NCBI GenBank assembly: GCA_938016265.1
Contig: CALLWB010000139.1
Span: 1-34,649 of the forward strand
Length of the DNA: 34,649 nucleotides
Reading direction: 5' to 3'
From: an uncultured Saprospiraceae bacterium
Lineage (GTDB): Bacteria; Bacteroidota; Bacteroidia; Chitinophagales; Saprospiraceae
The first letter of the stretch is position 1, and each line of letters starts with the position of its first letter. Below, one piece after another: positions 7,594 through 15,676 of this stretch. The notes beneath the pieces were generated by a model that was given only the letters and a program-made list of their open reading frames with translations, did no database searches and was not told the DNA's origin. The position numbers were made by a program, and so were the translations under genes.

Positions 7594-10320
7594 TTGAAGC
7601 AAATAATAAACTATTACCGACAGTGCTATCAGGCAGACAATCGGACGACTTCCATTTACAATTTTTTTAGTAAAAAAATCGAATTCCAACATTTTCTGGA
7701 CGTCCCGGATTTGCTTGCGGGGATTATCAATACCTATCCAGTACCTACTTCCTGGGGCAAGGAGGTAGAAAGTAAATTGGCCATTTACTCTAAGGAGAAA
7801 CAGCTCTATGCAGGTTCCTTTTTTTTGATTGGTAAAGGGAATGTTGCTGGAAAAACAGTGCGTATTTGTGCTCCAATGTTATTGAATCCGCTTGAATTAA
7901 CTAAGAAAGAGGACGTCTATTATCTGAGTTTGAAATCTGGTGGAAATATGATAAATCCTTCCTTCATTACGCTGTTAAAGCCTTTGTATGAGGGGAAGTT
8001 GCCGTTGCCGGACTACTTGGAAGAGCATCTGCCAAAGGGAGTGCTGGACTTTGATAGTTGTTATAAAATGGAAGCGGCATTGAAACCTGCCTTTCCTGAT
8101 TTAGACATAAATGCGTTGAGTCAGTTTCCGCAACTTGAATTGGAAGACTCCTTGCAAAAAGCCTACAAAAGAACGGATAGCTATAAGTTGGTGCCCGCAA
8201 TTGGTGTCGGTTTGTTGCCCAACTCTCAATTTTCAAGGGGATTATTGAATGAGTTGGCAGAAATGATGGAAATGGAGGCCTTTTCTGATCCTTTGAAAGA
8301 CTTGTTTTATCCAACAAACAACAAGCAAACAAAAGGCAGAAAACAACCTCAATGTTTTGTCCATGCAAACCTAAGCGCTGCTCAAGAAGCAATATTATTA
8401 GACTCTGAAAAAAATACGCTCACTCAAGTAATTGGCCCGCCAGGGACGGGAAAGTCATTTACTATTGCTGCACTGGCAGTAGAAGCCATCGGGTTTGGAA
8501 AATCTGTCCTCATTTGCTCGAAAAACAACCAGGCTGTCGATGTCATCGGAGATAAAATAAAAAAAGAATTTGATTTTGAAAATCTTGTTGTTCGTGGTGG
8601 GAGAAGTGACTATAAACGAGGCATTAAAGACCGATTAAAAAATATTATCAATGGAATTTCGATAGAAAAATTTCACAGAAAGGCAGTGCTCAATAAGAAA
8701 AAGGAGGTAAAACAAAGACAAAAAGAACTAACCGCCCTAGAAAAAACCATCAACAAAAGGGAACTCGATGAACTAAAACGGGGCGCTCTATTTGAAGTAG
8801 CAGACCCTAAAATACTGAACCGGATAAAAAGGAAAATTGCTTCCTTTAAGATAGATGGGGAGGCGCCTTATTGGGATTTAATCGCTCAAGTCGATAAAGA
8901 AATGATTTGGGTTTACCAGAGAATTTATAACTATCTGCACAGTTTCTACAATTTTCAACTAAGCGAATCCTTGGCAAATAATCGCAAGGCCTTCCAAAAT
9001 TTGGATCGGGCGATCTCTGGAAGAACTGGTAATAGAAAAGAAGCTTTTTTTAATCAAATTGATTTCAGTTTTCTACTCAAAGCGCTGCCAATTTGGTTGG
9101 TCAATTCCAATGATATCAACACGATCTTGCCACTCAGAAAGGAGCTCTTCGATCTAGTGATCATTGACGAAGCTTCTCAATGCGATATTGCCAGTTCGCT
9201 GCCTCTATTGTTTCGAGCGAAAAAAGCGATTGTGGTGGGCGATCCTAAACAATTGCGCCACCTTTCCTTCTTGTCCCGAACGAAACAGCTGAGTTTAATA
9301 CAGAAACTAGGACTGGGAGAACTGGACTATCAGCTACTCGATTATAGAAATCAAAGTATTTTGGATCTGGTATCTGAAAATCTGTCTTCTCAAGCGCAGG
9401 TTCATTTTTTGGATGAACATTACCGCAGTGTGCCTGCGATCATTGAGTTTAGCAATCAGCAGTTTTATGGGAATGCTTTAAAAATCATGACCCAACTCTC
9501 CGATACCCAACATGAACAACCCCTCCAGATTGTCCACTGTGGAGGAACCAAAGCCCAAAATAACATCAACCAGGCAGAAATCGATAAGGTGCTTGAAAAA
9601 GTACATAGTATTATCGAAAAAGAAAAAAATCTAGAACCCAGACATTGTCAATCCATCGGTATACTTTCTCCCTTCAGAAGTCAGACTACAGCCTTCCAAA
9701 AACTACTAGAAACCCAATTCACGCTTGCTCAAATAAACCGCCACCAACTGCTTGTCGGTACGCCGCATTCCTTCCAGGGAGAGGAGCGGGACGTGATGCT
9801 GCTTTCTTTTGTGGTAGACGACGACTGTCATCGGTCTACCTACCAATACCTTAATAAGGAGGACGTATTCAACGTAAGTATAACCAGAGCCCGCCATCTA
9901 CAAATCTTGTTTATTTCGTGCAGTCCAACTAGTTTAAGCATCGACAATTTGCTCCGAAAATACCTGAACGCTACCAGTACCTATGCGATGAAAACAAAGG
10001 AAGCTATCAGAAAACCTGCAGTCGAAAAATTTCAAAAAGAAGTTATCCAAGTCTTGGAAGATATTGATATTGAGGAAGTACTACCGGGCTATGAATTAGC
10101 AGGGTTCGAGATTGATATTTTATGTGTGCACAAAAATAAAACCTTTGCCATTGATTTGATTGGCTACCCTGGTCCCTTTCGGAAATCCTTTACATTGAAT
10201 GGCTACAAAACACTATTCCGAATTGGTGTACACGTGTTGGTGCTGCCGTATAGTTTATGGGAGTTGCAACGAGAAAGTTGCATCACTATGCTTAAGAAAA
10301 AGTTACTCTTAGACGACTAA
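7594..10320 (+). CDS. Superfamily 1 (UPF1/DNA2-like) helicase with C-terminal nuclease-like domain
   Basis: A 908-residue cytoplasmic ATPase. In order: an N-terminal unassigned region (1-270); Walker A GPPGTGKS (about 280-287); a charged, probably coiled insertion (about 345-400); Walker B VIIDEASQ (about 521-528); motif III GDPKQLRH (about 549); HYRS (about 609); motif V SFQGEERD (about 726); motif VI VSITRARH (about 760). The tail (about 830-908) holds GFEIDILCVHKNKTFAIDLI, which looks like a Vsr/DUF559-type PD-(D/E)xK nuclease core whose E-x-D/K step has become D-L-I, so cleavage activity is doubtful. The start is a TTG at 7594; no ATG occurs in frame until well inside the conserved region. 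It stands alone. It could be a repair helicase or an anti-phage effector; context does not decide. Confidence 0.85.
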   Translation: MKQIINYYRQCYQADNRTTSIYNFFSKKIEFQHFLDVPDLLAGIINTYPVPTSWGKEVESKLAIYSKEKQLYAGSFFLIGKGNVAGKTVRICAPMLLNPLELTKKEDVYYLSLKSGGNMINPSFITLLKPLYEGKLPLPDYLEEHLPKGVLDFDSCYKMEAALKPAFPDLDINALSQFPQLELEDSLQKAYKRTDSYKLVPAIGVGLLPNSQFSRGLLNELAEMMEMEAFSDPLKDLFYPTNNKQTKGRKQPQCFVHANLSAAQEAILLDSEKNTLTQVIGPPGTGKSFTIAALAVEAIGFGKSVLICSKNNQAVDVIGDKIKKEFDFENLVVRGGRSDYKRGIKDRLKNIINGISIEKFHRKAVLNKKKEVKQRQKELTALEKTINKRELDELKRGALFEVADPKILNRIKRKIASFKIDGEAPYWDLIAQVDKEMIWVYQRIYNYLHSFYNFQLSESLANNRKAFQNLDRAISGRTGNRKEAFFNQIDFSFLLKALPIWLVNSNDINTILPLRKELFDLVIIDEASQCDIASSLPLLFRAKKAIVVGDPKQLRHLSFLSRTKQLSLIQKLGLGELDYQLLDYRNQSILDLVSENLSSQAQVHFLDEHYRSVPAIIEFSNQQFYGNALKIMTQLSDTQHEQPLQIVHCGGTKAQNNINQAEIDKVLEKVHSIIEKEKNLEPRHCQSIGILSPFRSQTTAFQKLLETQFTLAQINRHQLLVGTPHSFQGEERDVMLLSFVVDDDCHRSTYQYLNKEDVFNVSITRARHLQILFISCSPTSLSIDNLLRKYLNATSTYAMKTKEAIRKPAVEKFQKEVIQVLEDIDIEEVLPGYELAGFEIDILCVHKNKTFAIDLIGYPGPFRKSFTLNGYKTLFRIGVHVLVLPYSLWELQRESCITMLKKKLLLDD

Positions 10321-10360
10321 TCTAATGTAATTTGTAGTTTGCAGGATTCGCAGACAACGC

Positions 10361-11701
10361 TTAACTCAACTCTTCGAGTTGTTCCTTGAAAACTACGCCA
10401 TAATCTTCGAGTTCCTCCAAAACAGGGGTGTATACTTCTTCCATGACTGGAATATTGACGCCGGTCGATTTGATTTTGCCATCGATGATGAGTTTGACAA
10501 AAATACCAAGCGGCAATCCAACCAATTTAGCCATCGCCGTGTTGATCGAATCTTCTCCCTTTAATACCATGGAGGAAGTAAGTTTCTGTTTTTTGCCATC
10601 CAAGTTGTAAATAAACTCGTGTTGCATGACGATCATATCAAGATCCTCCTCTTTTAATGTCCATTTTTTCTCTAGGAGTTGTTGTAATATACGAGCAGGG
10701 GATGCTTTTCGAAGACCAATTTTTTCTCGACTAAATAAATCCAACCATTCAAGTTTGGACATCACGTCAGAGTCGATGTCTATTTTTAATAATTGGGATA
10801 GACGTTCTCGCATGCTTTCATTGCGTTTTCCTTTTGGCAGATAAGCCTCTACAAAATCAAAATAGGTAAGCCCGTCAGTACATACAATAGGGTAGGAGTC
10901 ATCTGTTAATCCAATTTTGACAAGGGCGGACCATGCTTCACAAAAGCCTCTTTTTCTTAAGGTTGCTCTTAGAATGTTTGGAATATCTCCTAATCCATAC
11001 CGCTCTCGGTACAGCAAGGAGTCTCTATTCGCGTAGGCTTCAAATTCGCCCATGCCCGGAACTTCGATTACTTTGTATTGTTTGAACAAGCGGCTGTATG
11101 GGATGTATTTGTATTTTCCTTCCTCCAGATATTGGGCGGTTCCCTGTCCGGCACGGACAACATTTCTTGGATTCCATGTAAATTTATAGTGCCATGGATT
11201 GTCGTCGCTTTCTGGGGCAATCAGTCCACCTGCGTAGGAACGGAAATCTATAATTTCGGCGCCTTTATTTCTAAGTTCGTCTATTGTTTTCATGGCAGAC
11301 ATGTGATCAATACCGGGGTCTAATCCCATTTCACCCATGAATATCAGGTCTGCTTTGCGAGCTTCTTCTCCAAGGCGATACATCTCCTGAGAAACATAAG
11401 AAGCGGTGACGAGGTGTTTTTTATATTTAATACAATCCTTTGCGATTCTGAAATGCAGGTGTGCAGGCAATAGCGATACAATCACGTCATTGCGCTCAAT
11501 CACTTCCCGGCGGTCGTTAGGTTTCATTACATCAAGCCAGGTAGCCCGGCCGTTTGGATGATTGTTTACCTTTTTCGCTGCTAAATCTGGATCGGCATCT
11601 GCTACTGTTACAAACCATCCTTTTTCTGCCGCATTTTTTAACACATAGTTGATCAACGCTGTTGCAGATCGACCAGCACCTATTACTAAAATATTCTTCA
11701 T
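10361..11701 (-). CDS. Saccharopine dehydrogenase family oxidoreductase
   Basis: A 446-residue enzyme with an N-terminal dinucleotide-binding fold, NILVIGAGRSATALINYVL (about residues 3-21). A saccharopine-family core follows: NDVIVSLLPAHLHFRIAKDC, KHLVTASYVSQEM, and MGEMGLDPGIDHMSAMKTID (about 121-141). Length and motif order match the saccharopine reductase (Lys9-like) branch, which interconverts saccharopine with aminoadipate semialdehyde and glutamate using NADP. In Bacteroidota the usual role is uncertain and may lie in lysine degradation. The gene is convergent with the helicase, 40 bases from its stop, and divergent from cytidine deaminase. Its 3' end contains a small hairpin (10367-10381) that is also coding. 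Confidence 0.9.
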   Translation of the reverse strand: MKNILVIGAGRSATALINYVLKNAAEKGWFVTVADADPDLAAKKVNNHPNGRATWLDVMKPNDRREVIERNDVIVSLLPAHLHFRIAKDCIKYKKHLVTASYVSQEMYRLGEEARKADLIFMGEMGLDPGIDHMSAMKTIDELRNKGAEIIDFRSYAGGLIAPESDDNPWHYKFTWNPRNVVRAGQGTAQYLEEGKYKYIPYSRLFKQYKVIEVPGMGEFEAYANRDSLLYRERYGLGDIPNILRATLRKRGFCEAWSALVKIGLTDDSYPIVCTDGLTYFDFVEAYLPKGKRNESMRERLSQLLKIDIDSDVMSKLEWLDLFSREKIGLRKASPARILQQLLEKKWTLKEEDLDMIVMQHEFIYNLDGKKQKLTSSMVLKGEDSINTAMAKLVGLPLGIFVKLIIDGKIKSTGVNIPVMEEVYTPVLEELEDYGVVFKEQLEELS

Positions 11702-11754
11702 GTTAAAGGAATTGTTTTATGTCACTAATAATGATTGTGGCGAAAGTAGTAAAG

Positions 11755-11783
11755 TTCAACTTTAAGTTCAAGTCCAAGTTGAA
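11755..11783. promoter_or_regulatory. Repeated AAGTT(C/G)AA box between divergent genes
   Basis: TTCAACTT (11755-11762) and AAGTTGAA (11776-11783) form an 8-base inverted repeat, and a further direct AAGTTCAAG copy lies between them. The cluster sits between the divergent saccharopine dehydrogenase and cytidine deaminase genes, upstream of the deaminase -7 box. Iterated half-sites in such a place suggest an operator, but no regulator can be named. Confidence 0.35.
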
Positions 11784-11833
11784 GTATTTTTATTAATTAA
11801 GAAATTACCCGCTTACTTTCAATTGAAGTGAGA

Positions 11834-11841
11834 TAAATTTG
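11834..11841 (+). promoter_or_regulatory. Bacteroidota -7 promoter box for cytidine deaminase
   Basis: TAAATTTG matches the TAnnTTTG -7 consensus of Bacteroidota. No convincing -33 TTTG is visible at the usual spacing. Transcription starting near 11847 would place a leader of about 50 bases before the ATG at 11900 and would leave the earlier in-frame TTG at 11843 untranslated. Confidence 0.5.
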
Positions 11842-11899
11842 GTTGCTCAATTTTTTTTGTCGATATTCGTTGCCCTTTTTGCCAAACAGCAAGCGGATT

Positions 11900-12382
11900 A
11901 TGAAAAAACTATCCTTAACTTCAACAGTAGAGGTATATTCTTCCATCGAAGAACTATCTGATCAGGATGCTGAATTGTTAGCTCAAGCTAAAAAAGCAAT
12001 TGATAACGCCTATGCTCCTTATTCTAAATTTAAGGTGGGCGCAGCTTTGAGATTGGCTAATGGCGAAGTATTCCTAGGGAATAATCAAGAAAACGCCGCA
12101 TACCCGTTATGTCTCTGTGCAGAAAGAGTAGCGTTGTTCTATGCTGCTTCCAAGCATCCAGATGTACCTGTCAAGGCGCTTGCTATTTCCGCAAAGAGCG
12201 GTAGCAAACCACTCACCGACCCCGTCACCCCCTGTGGCTCTTGTCGTCAAACAATCTTCGAAAGTGAATTCCGCAATCAGACTCCTATCCGGTTGATCAT
12301 GCAAGGCGAAACTGGAGATATTTATTGTATGAATTCTATTCGGGAGATTTTGCCATTGACATTTACTGCCGATTTTTTGTAG
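11900..12382 (+). CDS. cdd: Cytidine deaminase
   Basis: A 160-residue enzyme that hydrolyses cytidine and deoxycytidine to uridine and deoxyuridine in pyrimidine salvage. It shows the small, tetrameric-type signature: APYSKFKVGAAL (about 39-50), NNQENAAYP for ribose contacts (about 61-69), C-A-E at 73-75 supplying a zinc cysteine and the catalytic glutamate, and PCGSCRQ at 111-117 supplying the other two zinc cysteines. The frame is open back to a TTG at 11843, but the ATG at 11900 gives the normal N-terminus and lies a proper distance from the -7 box. A weak hairpin (ATCCCTGAGGGAT, about 12391-12403) follows the stop. Confidence 0.93.
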   Translation: MKKLSLTSTVEVYSSIEELSDQDAELLAQAKKAIDNAYAPYSKFKVGAALRLANGEVFLGNNQENAAYPLCLCAERVALFYAASKHPDVPVKALAISAKSGSKPLTDPVTPCGSCRQTIFESEFRNQTPIRLIMQGETGDIYCMNSIREILPLTFTADFL

Positions 12383-12595
12383 GATCAATCCCTGAGGGAT
12401 AAGGTCTACATTCCTTATCAACTGTCATCACTTTTTCAACAGTGTTCCATAGTGCTTTACTTTTGAGGAAACCCTATTCTCTCAAAGCCTTCCCCATCAA
12501 TTACATTAGCAATAAATGGAAATTTATTAATATTAATAATAAAAAGTGTTAGATTTATTATTCGAAACAACTATGAATCCTCCAAAATCCTAATT

Positions 12596-14398
12596 ATGCG
12601 TTTTTCTTTGTTTATTCTTCTACTATTGTTTTCCTGTTTTAGTGTTAATTTGTTTGGGCAAGTATTGCCACCTGACCGCAGTGTTGATTGGACAAATGCA
12701 GGTCTAAAAGATACTACAACGGCCAACTTTACAGCGGTGAATCTTGCAGATTTTGGGGTGGTAGGAGATGGGACGACTCCCAATGATTCGATTGTGCAAG
12801 TGGTGATTGATTCTTTTGGAACGTCTGGTTTGATCATGGAACTGCCTGCAGGAGACTATATGTTCAATTATACTATTAGGCTGAATAGCAACACAGTACT
12901 ACGTGGACAAGGTGCAGAAAACACCACAATATTAATGAACCCCATTGATAGTTTTTCAAATGGTATTTCAATACGTGGATTCTTTATAGATTCGATTCAG
13001 TATTATACTCCGTTCACCTCCAGTGCTTTAAAGGGGGCTAGTTCAATTGAAGTAACTAATGCCTCAAGTTTTACTGTAGGAGATTGGATCCACCTTAGGA
13101 TGAGTGATACTGCTTTAGTTGTAAACTCATGGGCGGAAGGTACCGTTGGGCAAATTGTGCAGATTACAAATATCATAAACAACGAACTGCAGTTTGATGC
13201 CACGCTTAGAATCGACTTCGATATAGCAAATGATCCATATATCCGACAATTGTATCAAGTAGAAAATGTAGGCATCGAATGTCTAAAATTAGAGCGTGTT
13301 TGGGACAGTGCTCCTTATATCACCAGGAATATTAATCTATATGGAGCGGTCAATTGCTGGGTGAGCGGCATTGAATCTGAAAATTGCACTTGGGCACATT
13401 TTGCCATAAGCAATTGTTCGAATCTCTATATTGGCAACAACTATATTCATCATGGTTTTTCCTATGGAGTAAACGGTAGAGCGTACGGCGTAATGTTGTA
13501 CCAGACGAGTAATGAGTGTTTGATAGAAAATAATATTTTTGAGCACCTCAGGCATTCCATTTTATTGCAGTCTGGTGCTAATGGGAATGTAATAGCGTTT
13601 AACTATTCGTTCGACCCGTATTGGTTGGCTACAGGGCCACTTATTCCTACAGATGCTGCAGGAGATATGGTGCTGCATGGCAACTATCCATTTGCTAATT
13701 TGTTTGAACAAAATATCTGTCAGAATATAGTGATCGACAATTCCCATGGTGCCAATGGTCCCTACAATACGTTCTTGAGAAACAGAGCAGAGAAGTTCGG
13801 AATTTTCTTTAGTGCTGCGAATTCGCCCAGCCAAAATTTTATTGGAAATGAGGTGCCTAATACGTCGTTTCCTTATAGCGTTGCGAATTATTCAATTGGC
13901 GGGCCAGATCAGTTTATCTACGGAAATAATAATAAAGGCACGATTGATCCACCGGGCACTGAAATGCTAACAGACATCAGTTACTATTATGCACAGAAGC
14001 CTGATTTTGTGCTTGCTCCGCAGTGGGGAGGTATTGGTACTCCAAATGTGCTCAAAGAAAATAAAATTCCCGCCTACAATCGAGAGAAACAAAACATCAT
14101 TTTTGCTGGTGTTTGTGGTAATCCACCATTTACTACCGCTGTCGAGTCTCCGTCCGTTTTTGAAGAAGATATAACGGTGTATCCAAATCCATTTTTAAAC
14201 ACCTTGACGTTGGATAATAAACTGCCTGTGCACCGATTGTCTATTGTGAATTCGCTTGGAGAAACGGTCTATCAACTTTTTGATATTCAGCCTAACTTTA
14301 CGATGAGTACTGCAAATTGGGCAACTGGTGTTTTTTATGTTGTCCTGGAGAATGCTGAGGGTGGAATGGTTACGGAGAAGGTGATTCGAATGGAGTAG
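12596..14398 (+). CDS. Secreted pectate-lyase-like beta-helix protein with type IX (type A) sorting domain
   Basis: A 600-residue exported protein. The signal peptide runs to about residue 22 (NLFGQ). VNLADFGVVGDGTTPNDS (about 47-64) is the classic start of pectate-lyase-superfamily and GH28-type right-handed beta-helices, followed by LPAGDYMFNYTIRLNSNTVL and many N-x-I/N-x-x-x helix turns up to about 490. The last 80 residues (ITVYPNPFLNTLTLDNKL; WATGVFYVVLENAEGG; MVTEKVIRME) are a type A sorting domain, so the protein should be secreted by the type IX system and attached or released at the surface. A role in polysaccharide breakdown is plausible; I cannot assign catalytic residues or substrate. 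It has its own 213-base upstream gap. Confidence 0.9.
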   Translation: MRFSLFILLLLFSCFSVNLFGQVLPPDRSVDWTNAGLKDTTTANFTAVNLADFGVVGDGTTPNDSIVQVVIDSFGTSGLIMELPAGDYMFNYTIRLNSNTVLRGQGAENTTILMNPIDSFSNGISIRGFFIDSIQYYTPFTSSALKGASSIEVTNASSFTVGDWIHLRMSDTALVVNSWAEGTVGQIVQITNIINNELQFDATLRIDFDIANDPYIRQLYQVENVGIECLKLERVWDSAPYITRNINLYGAVNCWVSGIESENCTWAHFAISNCSNLYIGNNYIHHGFSYGVNGRAYGVMLYQTSNECLIENNIFEHLRHSILLQSGANGNVIAFNYSFDPYWLATGPLIPTDAAGDMVLHGNYPFANLFEQNICQNIVIDNSHGANGPYNTFLRNRAEKFGIFFSAANSPSQNFIGNEVPNTSFPYSVANYSIGGPDQFIYGNNNKGTIDPPGTEMLTDISYYYAQKPDFVLAPQWGGIGTPNVLKENKIPAYNREKQNIIFAGVCGNPPFTTAVESPSVFEEDITVYPNPFLNTLTLDNKLPVHRLSIVNSLGETVYQLFDIQPNFTMSTANWATGVFYVVLENAEGGMVTEKVIRME

Positions 14399-14458
14399 TT
14401 GTTAAGTGGCGGTTTATTTTTTTAACGCAGCGGCGCTAAGATGCAAAGGTCTATCGCA

Positions 14459-15268
14459 TTATGTTGTTGCTTTTGCCTGAATGAAGGTATAGGAAAATAC
14501 GGCGTTTGGATCCTCGCGAAGGGTGATGAATTCTTGTCGTATTTTGTTCCAGTTTTGTTCGTTGTAAAGTCCTGCTTTTGCTACGTTTTCTAGCTTACTG
14601 TACGTTAGTCCTTCCCAATACTGCAGCATTTCTAATCGATGGTTAGGCGTTCGTTTGTCCAGATTGAAACAATGTGGGGTGATTTGAATGTTTTGGTAGC
14701 CGGCATCTTCCAGTAAATTGCCTAATCGGGGGCCGATATTTGGGTCTCCTTGGATGGCGTATTGATATCGAATGGCGGTATGCCAAAAGTCATGAATGTT
14801 GGGACAGTGTGGGAAAAACTGGAGGCTGTTGTCAAATACTTCGGTAATATAAACAGGTGTGCCTGGCCGCAAAATTCGCTTGATTTCTTCCAGGACTTTT
14901 TCAGGGTTTGGAATGTGTTCTAATACCCAAACGAAAAGGGCGGCGTCAAAACTACTGTTTGGGGAAAGCCCTGTGTTTTTGGCATCTGCCTCAATGAATT
15001 GGTAGCGGTCGACGGGGATACCGGATAGGTGTAGGTTTTGTTTGGCGCTTTGAATTTGGATTGGGGACAGTTCGATTCCTGTCATGTGCAGGTGGGGATA
15101 GGTGGATAGACAATAGGCCAGTTGGGCACCGACTCCTGATCCAATCTCCAACAGCTTTTTCACAGAAGTAAAATCATACTCTTTGTAGATGTATTTTGAT
15201 AGAATGGATCCTTGTTGCCATAGGCGAGTGCGTTCTTGTTTGCTGTAGCCGTGAATGTAGTCGGACAT
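14459..15268 (-). CDS. Class I SAM-dependent methyltransferase
   Basis: A 269-residue enzyme when read from the ATG at 15268 (MSDYIHGYSKQERTRLWQQG, a familiar N-terminus for this group). Motif I is KKLLEIGSGVGAQLAYCL, followed by MTGIELSPIQIQSAKQN, IEADAKNTGLSPNSSFDAAL and HIPNPEKVLEEIKRILRPG, the standard methyltransferase-11/25 layout. It probably methylates a small molecule or lipid; the substrate is unknown. The frame stays open to 15298, but a -7 promoter box at 15296-15303 overlaps that upstream ATG, so the shorter start is preferred. It is convergent with the beta-helix gene, about 60 bases away. Confidence 0.88.
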   Translation of the reverse strand: MSDYIHGYSKQERTRLWQQGSILSKYIYKEYDFTSVKKLLEIGSGVGAQLAYCLSTYPHLHMTGIELSPIQIQSAKQNLHLSGIPVDRYQFIEADAKNTGLSPNSSFDAALFVWVLEHIPNPEKVLEEIKRILRPGTPVYITEVFDNSLQFFPHCPNIHDFWHTAIRYQYAIQGDPNIGPRLGNLLEDAGYQNIQITPHCFNLDKRTPNHRLEMLQYWEGLTYSKLENVAKAGLYNEQNWNKIRQEFITLREDPNAVFSYTFIQAKATT

Positions 15269-15295
15269 GGTATTGTTTGTTTCTGTTTGCCTATG

Positions 15296-15303
15296 CAAAT
15301 ATA
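15296..15303 (-). promoter_or_regulatory. -7 promoter box for the methyltransferase
   Basis: On the minus strand the sequence reads TATATTTG, a full match to TAnnTTTG. Transcription would begin near 15290, leaving about 20 bases before the ATG at 15268. Since it overlaps the earlier candidate start at 15298, it helps decide the start codon. Confidence 0.5.
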
Positions 15304-15464
15304 AAGTTTTATTGGAATGGTGGATTGATTACGGGATTGATATTTTTCGTCATTCGACACGTTGATTTTTGGGAAAGAAATTTATAGACGGATTAATTAC
15401 TGGCCTGCATTACGTCGCGCAGCTGCAGGCAAGTCATACGTATCTTTTTTGTCTTTGGTTTTTT

Positions 15465-15503
15465 AATCCCAGCACTTACGCACGGCGCTACAGACACCGC
15501 CGC
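15465..15503. repeat. Interspersed 39-base module, copy 1
   Basis: This stretch matches 29576-29614 at 33 of 39 positions. Read on the minus strand, both encode a short peptide of the form VCS-x-VRK-x-WD. It lies in the 408-base gap between the divergent methyltransferase and ClpB-like genes (15269-15676), which holds no convincing gene; a small plus-strand frame there (15369-15620) is low complexity. It is probably a dispersed genomic repeat or gene remnant. Confidence 0.45.
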
Positions 15504-15676
15504 CCCGCTAGGGCTGAGCAGCAGCAGCAGTTTGAAATGATAGTATCACAATATTTAAAACATGGTCGCATTCCCGCATTATTTTATTCCCGCTTACTTT
15601 TTTGTAAATTCACGAGTTAAAATAAATATCTAAAAATGACCTTTGTTGAAAAGGGACGAAAGTAGGAGCGTAGCAA

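Noticed and set aside
10367-10381. Hairpin CAACTC-TTC-GAGTTG as a terminator
   Set aside because: It encodes the conserved end of the saccharopine dehydrogenase-family protein and has no T tract; a short stem is expected by chance.
15369-15620. An 83-codon frame in the divergent gap
   Set aside because: Low complexity (run of glutamines, arginine-rich) and it overlaps the interspersed repeat.
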